DNA from: Flaveria trinervia
Taxonomy: Eukaryota; Streptophyta; Magnoliopsida; Asterales; Asteraceae
Length of the DNA: 64,000 nucleotides
Direction: 5' to 3'
Assembly: GCA_025506515.1 (NCBI GenBank)
Contig: CM046444.1
Coordinates: 76,193,533 to 76,257,532, forward strand
The notes under the pieces are model-generated. The model had not been told where the DNA came from, ran no database searches, and saw only the letters and a program-made list of their open reading frames with translations. A program made the translations under genes and the position numbers. Shown piece by piece: positions 57,623 through 64,000 of this stretch (positions within the stretch are counted from its first letter, which is position 1; every line of letters starts with the position of its first letter).

Positions 57623-58442
57623 TCAAGAGATTGTACTTGAGATTTTCCACATGATTAACATCATCAAATTTGATTTCTCCATTGGAGAACAAGCCCTTAC
57701 CAATGATGTAACCCCTAGCATCATTGCCGAAAGAAACAAATCCCTTCTTTCCTTGAGAGTAGTCATGAAGAAGAGAGATATTCCCAGTCATGTGCATAGA
57801 TCCCCCACTGTCTACTTACTGATGCTACTTTGGCATGTTGAAGAACCCTGCAATTATAAACAATCAGTTAGTTTTTAGAGACCCAAACCTTTTTGGTTTG
57901 GGCCTAGTCTCATCAATAGATGGTAAACTAACAGGTTTATTTGAAACAACAGCCTGAGAGGAAGAAGATGGTGTAGAAGAAGAGAGTCCTTTGGCTTGGA
58001 CCTCCTTTTCTGTGGTTTCAACATAGGAGTGTCTAGTGGTAACTCTACCCAACAGATGTTGAACCATCATACCAGCTGTGCCTGATTTTGTGATAAAGCT
58101 TTCAGTCATCAGACACATTGCCAGTGGAGTTTGATAAGTTCCTATGTTGCACTTCTTCTTCTGAGCACTCTCAGCTGTCACTGTTTTAACCCCTTCCTTT
58201 TGGATTTCTTTAAGGACTTAAGGGTTACAGGAATTTGATGTTGCTGATACAAATGTGGTCTCAATCTCAGTTTTCATTTTACCATTTTTCTCTTTAATTC
58301 TTCTTTTTGTTTGAGTTTGGAACCTCTTTTGTACCAACAATCCTGTAAGATGATTGAACAGACCACATACTTCACATGGTTTCTTCTTCATCTTAGGTTG
58401 ATCATCAACTAAAGAGGGTGAAGCAACTGAAGACTTGTTCTT
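57534..58442 (-). pseudogene. F1: gag tail with zinc knuckle and protease
   Basis: Minus strand. It begins abruptly at 58442 in gag (KNKSSVASPSLVDDQPKMKK), then a zinc knuckle CEVCGLFNHLTG near 58370 whose last Cys is lost by a frameshift. A linker follows (58181-57864, with SSSTPSSSSQ and KPKRFGSLKTN). The protease has VDSGGSMHMTGN with DSG intact (57804-57812), FGNDARGYIIGKG, and NLKYNLLSVSQMCDKG (57797-57534). The front of gag is beyond the inserted F2. The tail shares the layout of element A gag (1-400). Confidence 0.85.
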
Positions 58443-59346
58443 TGACGGATCAGGGATCACAAGTTTGATGTATCAGAATATAAAGCAGCGGAATACAAAC
58501 ACGAATTAGACAAATTGTAGCAAGCTAACGATATATGTGAGCATTAAGAGCATACAGTTATAGGGAGAGAATATGTATTTCTGATTTCTAGGAATGTTTA
58601 TAGATGTAGAATATTTCTAGTCGAATCAATCATTCATTCATTCGATTACTCATTTCATTCACGATTACAATAGGTTGTCACTCCTTATATAGAGTGCAAC
58701 AATCACTGCTGTTGTCACGGAAAGTGAAAACTGGCAGATCCAATACAGAAATAACTAATCTTAACAAACTACTGAAATGTTCACAACTACTGAGAACATA
58801 TCAGCAAGTTAAGTACAAAATATAAAACTACTGAAACTACAACGACTGAAGAACAAGCTCTTCAGTCGTTTTACAAAACTACTGAAACATAAAAACTACT
58901 GAAACTAGAAATATAAAACTACTGATATCACAACTACTGAAAGAGTACTCTTCAGTAGTTGTGACAAACTACTGAGGCTTCAGTACTTGATCTTCAGACT
59001 TTGACCTTCAGGTATTTCATCAGCTGATGACTTCAGTAGATATCATCAGCTGATGTCTTCAGTCTTTGTCTTCAGACTTTGTACATCAATTGTTGATCTT
59101 CAGCACTTGTGAACTCTTCAGCTGTTGTACTTCAGTACTTTGGTCTTTCGCTTCGGCACTTGTGTTCTTCAGCTGTTGTACTTCAGCACTTTAGTCTTCA
59201 GCTGTTAAGGTCTTCAGCACTTGATCTTCAGCTGTTGAAGTCTTCAGCACTTGTCAAACTACTGATGAGGCTTTCAGCAGTTGTTGTGATACCGTGTGGG
59301 ACTAGAGGTTTTCTGATCTTGGCTCATTGGTTCTTTTGGTCCAACA
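58443..59346 (-). mobile_element. 3' LTR of copia element F2, inserted in the F1 gag
   Basis: 904 bp from TGTTGGACCAAAAGAACC (59346) to CCGTCA at 58443. No primer site lies at 58442; gag codons of F1 start at once. So this is the downstream LTR of a second F-family element that entered F1. The target duplication on this side would be TTCTT (58438-58442); its partner lies beyond the window. Confidence 0.87.
58683..58691 (-). promoter_or_regulatory. TATA box of the F2 LTR
   Basis: The minus strand reads TATATAAGG, in the same position as in the other family LTRs. Confidence 0.5.
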
Positions 59347-59359
59347 AACTCCCCCTGAA
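59347..59359 (-). other. polypurine tract of F2
   Basis: The minus strand reads TTCAGGGGGAGTT, identical to F1. Confidence 0.88.
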
Positions 59360-59399
59360 CCAATGCAGCCAAAACCTCTAACTTATTTATACTCCACTA

Positions 59400-62300
59400 T
59401 TGATGGCAAAATGTTGGTCTTTTTCCTTCTTGATCAGTAGAGAAGATGACCCATGTACGCTCCGCCTGGGAAGAAATCTAAATATTTGTTTGGCAGAGTA
59501 TGAATGGGAACTCTGTTTTGGGAACAGGACACAGAGTTGTTATCCCATTCATGAGATTCACTTTCCATAATGAGTCTGTACGACTCTTGTGTAGGCCTCA
59601 AGGAAGGTGATTTGTTCCTCCATGGTTAGCTCTTCAGCCTCCTTCAAACAATGATTCCGGCCCATAATACTCAGACAGGTATTTGGCCTGTTTCCCATTC
59701 TTTAGCTCCACAGTTGTATTATTCTGTAAGCAAACTCATCGGGTGATTACCCTCTAGGAACAACTGGAGCTCATTTTCCTGACTTCTCAAGCCTCTTGTA
59801 AACTAACCCCTTTTTCACTATTTTGTTTCCAACATCTTCTGAGGGGTAGATTAGCTTTGTAGGCCTTCTTGAAGTCTTCTAGGATTTCCCAGGGTGAAAC
59901 TACAAAGACCAGAGAGATCACTTCATCTACGATCTTTTTCACCTGGCCATGTATCTCCGAGGTATATTGTTCTTATGAATTCTTGAGAGACCCTGGGATC
60001 AGGCCAAATCCTCACTCTTCTCCTTTTGATATTGAAAGGTATGCCTGAGAGTGTAAGTCTGAGGGCTGCTCCTTCATATTGATGATGGAAGATGTGGCTG
60101 CATAAGCTTTGTCAACTCTCTTCAGCAATTCCTCATCATGCTGTTTATGAAAGCTTTCTTCTTCTAGCTTCACTTTAACCATTTGTCTCTGGACTTCAGG
60201 AGTAATTGCTGAGGAGTGACTTGTGGCCTTAGGCAACTGAATCACAGCTGAGAGCGGCAGCCTGTCTTCTTCATCTTCGTCATCATCTTCTAGCCTCAAT
60301 ATCCTTCTCTTCTTCTTCAAGGGTATATCATGGCTATGGTTTTGAGGGTAAGGGAGTTGGTTGGTGGGTTGCGTTTTGGGTGTTTTGGTGTGGGAATGTT
60401 GATAGGCTGTTCTAGCATCCTGAGGGAGTGTGCTTTTGATTGCTTGGCTAGCTCAGTCCTGCTCCCAGCACCCGCTTCATTCAAAGCTTCAATGACAAGC
60501 CCCTTAGCATATACTTCAGATGAACAGATCTTGGTGGTGATTGCCAAGATACTGTCCTGGACCAAGCTTTGATTTCGATCATTGACCTTCCAAGATATTT
60601 TGCAATAAATCTGATCATGATTTCAAGCCTTTCTCTTTCTAACACTTCATAACTTGCCCATCTGTTCTGGATTTCTTCAATCTCTAGTCGTCGAATCTCA
60701 GAGTCAAGTTTATTGGTGTCATGGCCTTGCCTAAACAGCTGATCAATGATGTTGTCCATTGATCTACTGTGTTCGGCATCAGCCTCTTTTATCAGTAGCT
60801 CAAGGCTTTATCTTCAGCAATGTGCTCATCAGCACCTTCTTTCTTATAGGTGAGCATTGGTTGCTGTTCTTTCTCCTCCTCTTCCTTTTCCTCGGGATCT
60901 TTTCCTCTTCCTTTCTTTCACTGCAGTACTCTCCCCTTTTTGGTTGCATTAGAGGAAGGGGTGGTACCGCAGAAAGAGTCTTTGAACAGCAGCATCAACC
61001 AAGGGCTGTAATGTTGAGGAAAGCCTCTCATCAAGGGCTTTGATCACTATATCAGTGATTATGGGGTGATGAGAGGAAGGGAATTTTGGAGTACAGCACC
61101 TATTTGCTCAGGAGGGTTCTGTTCCTGAGAAGTAGGGCCTGAAGCAGAGGCAGGTGGTTGATGTTGGGGTGGCTCTGTGTTTGGGAAACCTTCAAGGGAA
61201 GGTGCCATCTGTGGGTGTATGAGGGTGGCAGATGGACTTGCATCCTGAGACATCTTGGCCAGCAGCTCTTTGAGTCTGCTAACCTCATCCTCTAGAATGG
61301 GTTTTGAGCAACTACGTCATAGAGAAGCTCAGGTCATCATCAGTTAATACTGAATCACCTGACCTCCTGCTTAGAGCAAGATTAAATGCACTGGGGTAGA
61401 CCAGTTGGTGCATGTGCCCCTTGTGCTTGGTACTGGGGACTTCCAGCCTCAGGACAATGTCCATCATCAGCTGTTGCCTCTAGGGAGGTCTTAGCAATGT
61501 TACCAGCCTCACTCTGGTCATGTGCTGAGACAGAGGAGGTGGCAGCCTCACTAGATATTCTAAGCTCCTTGTCTACACCAGGAGATAGAATTGGAAACCC
61601 CTGTGCTGTGGGTTCTCAGGTGCACTGTGTTCCTCCCCGCAATTGTAGAGGTATTCCCAGTAGAAAGTGGTTTCTGGGGAGGGGGTGAGGAGTGCAATTG
61701 AGTCAGCACTTGTGCAACTATTAAAGTCGGGCTGGAGGGGCGGTTGTTTGGGTAAGGGGTAGAAGCAGTGTGCACCTGGGGTGGATGGTGCTCTTCAATG
61801 GCAATCTCCTCAAGTGAGTAAGATGATCCAGATAGTAGGTGCCCCTTGGGTTGCTGCAGGCTCCTGTTGAGAGGAATCCTGAGCGGCTGTGGCTGGAAGA
61901 GTCATTGTATCCACTAGGGGGTTTGGACTAGTGGATATATCATGCGTTTGTGGTGCAGGAGCATCCTCAGGGGACTCAATTCCCTGAGTAGCCATTTTGG
62001 GTTTCTTTTGGTGGTTTGGTGGGGACATTGGATTTGGAGGGGTGGCTGTGGGTCCAGCTGCGTGGGTTTTCGCAGCTTGGCAGCCAGTTTGAGTGGTCCG
62101 GTCAGAGTTGTGCCGGGAGTATACTTTTGGCAGAACAGCCGTAGCAGGGACTCCCAAGCCAACAAGTCCCTCAGCATTAAGCTGGTCTATAATAATGGCC
62201 ATTATGACGTGGATAGAGTATCCAACGGTTGGCAGTTAGTTTTTGAGCCATATCTTTGAGCTCTGAAAATATTAATTCTAAAAAGTTCAGTGGTTGTTGC

Positions 62301-62798
62301 TCAAGGATAGAATAACTTACCTGCTGCCATTTGGTGGACATTTGATCCCAAGACGAGTCTTAGGGGCCAAACATACATTGACCATGTGAAAAATCAGGCG
62401 CTCAGCGTCTTAAAGTGTTTCTTCATGATGGTGGTGGCACTGAGATCACCTTGATATCCATGCTGAGCAAATGATAGATCAAGGTGCCTTCGGTATCCAG
62501 CAGGAGAGGTAGCATCACTCAGTTGAAGAATTTTTACGGATGTTTGCAGGAGTAATCAATACTTCTTTGTTGTTGACGACTGACCTGAGGGATTAGTGTG
62601 TTGCTCTCTCAGTGTAACAGTAACGTTCATCCAAAATTGGTTCAAGGATTCGGCATGTAAAACGGGGTTCAGAAGGAATGCCTTGTTGTATTGGGACTGA
62701 ACCATAAGATCGATAGCAGTATCGAACTTAGTCCAGATCGGCGATTTTGTGAGGTAGGCAACACAGTTGTGTCGCGGTTTAATTTGCATAGACGCCAT
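59400..62798 (-). pseudogene. F2 accessory ORF after pol, broken
   Basis: Duplicate of the F1 accessory ORF, better kept at its start: ATG at 62798 opens MASMQIKPRHNCVAYLTKSP, then AFLLNPVLHAESLNQFWMNV, ending near 62560 by frameshift. Next: VGLGVPATAVLPKVYS (62170) and a proline/threonine/glutamine-rich stretch (62140-61820). A further low-complexity part (61775-61060) is followed by an acidic/charged part (60759-60012: LEIEEIQNRWASYEVLERER, EDDDEDEEDRLPLSAVIQLP, HKQHDEELLKRVDKAYAATS). The C-terminus is near 59400. The full protein would be about 1,100 residues. Shared text between two copies argues for a once-expressed protein. Function unknown; I see no fusion-protein features. Confidence 0.72.
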
Positions 62799-63533
62799 GG
62801 AAGTTTTGGAGAGGAACGTTAGGTTTGAAGAAGATGAAGCATGGAGAGCTCAGGTTAAGGGTATTTATAGGGTACTGGTGAGGAAACGACTGAAGGATGT
62901 GGTGTTAGTCATCAGTAGTTTTAAACGACCGTTGACATGGTATTATCCTTTCAGACGTTGAAACAGCTGAAGTCGTTGGTTTAGGCATCAGTAGTTTAGA
63001 AAACTACTTGAAGACCGTGGTTTGACTTCAGATGATTGAAACAACTGAGGACATGGTGTTTGTCTCAGTAGTTATGAAACTACTGAAGACAGTGGTTTTG
63101 TCATCAGCTGTTGTAAACAACTGAAGACTTGGTATGGTCATCAGTAGTATAAAAATGCTGAAGACGTGGTTTTGCTTCAGTTGTTAAAATGAAACAGCAG
63201 TTGTACAAACGACTGAAGAGAAGTTCTCTTCAGCTGTTTTCGTCAATTCTTAGCTTTTCAGCTGTTTCATAACTGTCCTCAACACATTCATCGTCTTTAT
63301 GGCTGATTTCAGTTGTTTCATAGGACATCAGTACTTATCTGTTTTTACTGATTGCAGTAGTTATGACTGCATCAGTAGTTGTAACTACTTCAGTAGTTTA
63401 GAGCAGATGAAGTACTTCAGTACTTGTGAGACATTTAGCCTTCAGTAGTTATAAAACCTACTGAGGTAAAAGAGCTCATCAGTACTTATATGTGACAGGC
63501 ACTCATGATCATCAGTATGAATTACTGAGATCA
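62799..63533 (-). repeat. F2 spacer between pol and accessory ORF, word repeats
   Basis: Duplicate of 53794-54560: dense CTTCAGTAGTT/AACTACTGAAG words, often as inverted pairs. No coding frame. Confidence 0.8.
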
Positions 63534-64000
63534 TCAGTAGTTGTCACCTATTCTAGCTGCAGCATACCAAGCCTTAAACACCAGGTTTTGGAAAGTTGAA
63601 CTATCCAAAGGCTTAGTAAAAATGTCTGCAAGCTCATCAGCACTAGGCACAAACTTAGGATCAATCAGACCTTTTTCAAAACAATCCCTTATAAAATGAT
63701 GTCTGATCTCTATATGTTTGGTCCTAGAGTGCTGGACTGGATTTTTGACAATGCAAAGAGCTGAAGCACTATCCATTAACAATGGAGTCTTAGTCTCTGT
63801 AATGCCATAATCCAAAAGTTGGTTTTGAAGCCAGAGTACCTGAGATGTATAGCTTGCAGCCAGCAATGTACTCTGCTTCTGCAGTGGATGTAGCAACTGA
63901 GGTCTGTTTCTTGCTCTGCCAAGAAATCAAGCAGTTGCCTAGGAATTGACATCCACCAGAAGTTGATTTCCTGGTCAACTTACACCCTGCATAGTCACTG
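63534..64000 (-). pseudogene. F2: RNase H, cut by window edge
   Basis: Minus strand C-terminus of the copia polyprotein. It has STSGGCQFLGNCLISWQSKK and ATSTAEAEYIAGC (63978-63850), a frameshift near 63855, then SQVLWLQNQLLDYG, LLMDSASALCIVKNPVQHSR, KHIEIRHHFIRDCFEKGLID and ADELADIFTKPLDSSTFQNL before the stop at 63534. The rest of F2 lies beyond the window. Confidence 0.87.

Noticed and set aside
1..64000. A host gene or an undescribed non-transposon system
   Set aside because: I searched both strands for host-like exons, tRNAs and gene clusters and saw none. Every long conserved frame has retrotransposon motifs, except the F accessory ORF, which is itself part of the element.

Overview
The window looks like a gene-poor, repeat-packed piece of a flowering-plant nuclear chromosome. 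I find no convincing host gene, tRNA or functional rRNA gene. Almost every stretch can be assigned to Ty1/copia or Ty3/gypsy LTR retrotransposons, most of them broken by frameshifts and nested in one another. Asteraceae is a plausible source, because the copia families and the large open reading frame after pol resemble elements I know from daisies. That is recollection, not a search result.

Layout. 1-3540: a minus-strand copia element (A: gag, tRNA-Met primer site, LTR) sits inside the RNase H of a plus-strand copia (B), and its LTR holds a solo LTR of the same family in opposite orientation. 3541-5554: the end of B and its 3' LTR, inserted in the gag of minus copia C. 5555-9235: C gag, primer site and LTR, then an old 3-kb-class LTR remnant (J). 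9236-14356: a minus RNase H fragment (D), a second B-family copy (B2) carrying solo LTR K, and a minus gag fragment (G). 14357-39441: one plus-strand copia element (H), stretched over about 25 kb because its gag is split by a 3,055-bp solo LTR (L, target duplication CAACT) and by a 9.4-kb composite (19901-29332, target duplication TGAAG). The composite holds a minus-strand chromodomain gypsy element and a Cassandra-like TRIM whose LTR carries 5S rRNA sequence. A stretch of about 7.9 kb (22553-30497) is then repeated in tandem (30498-38316). 39442-43290: an LTR fragment (M) and a dead copia (I). 44312-64000: minus copia E with a 579-codon reverse transcriptase/RNase H frame; F1 is inserted in E's gag, and F2, of the same family, is inserted in F1's gag. 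F1 and F2 run off the right edge.

The genes form no host pathway. Each element once encoded gag, protease, integrase, reverse transcriptase and RNase H for its own copying, and F1/F2 add a large protein of unknown role after pol. Insertion order can be read from the nesting. The most unusual points are the LTR block flanked by two divergent primer-binding sites next to the 5S-bearing TRIM, the tandem duplication, and the palindromic word arrays in several unrelated LTR families.

Limits: all calls come from reading the sequence. Identities, ages and clade names were not computed.
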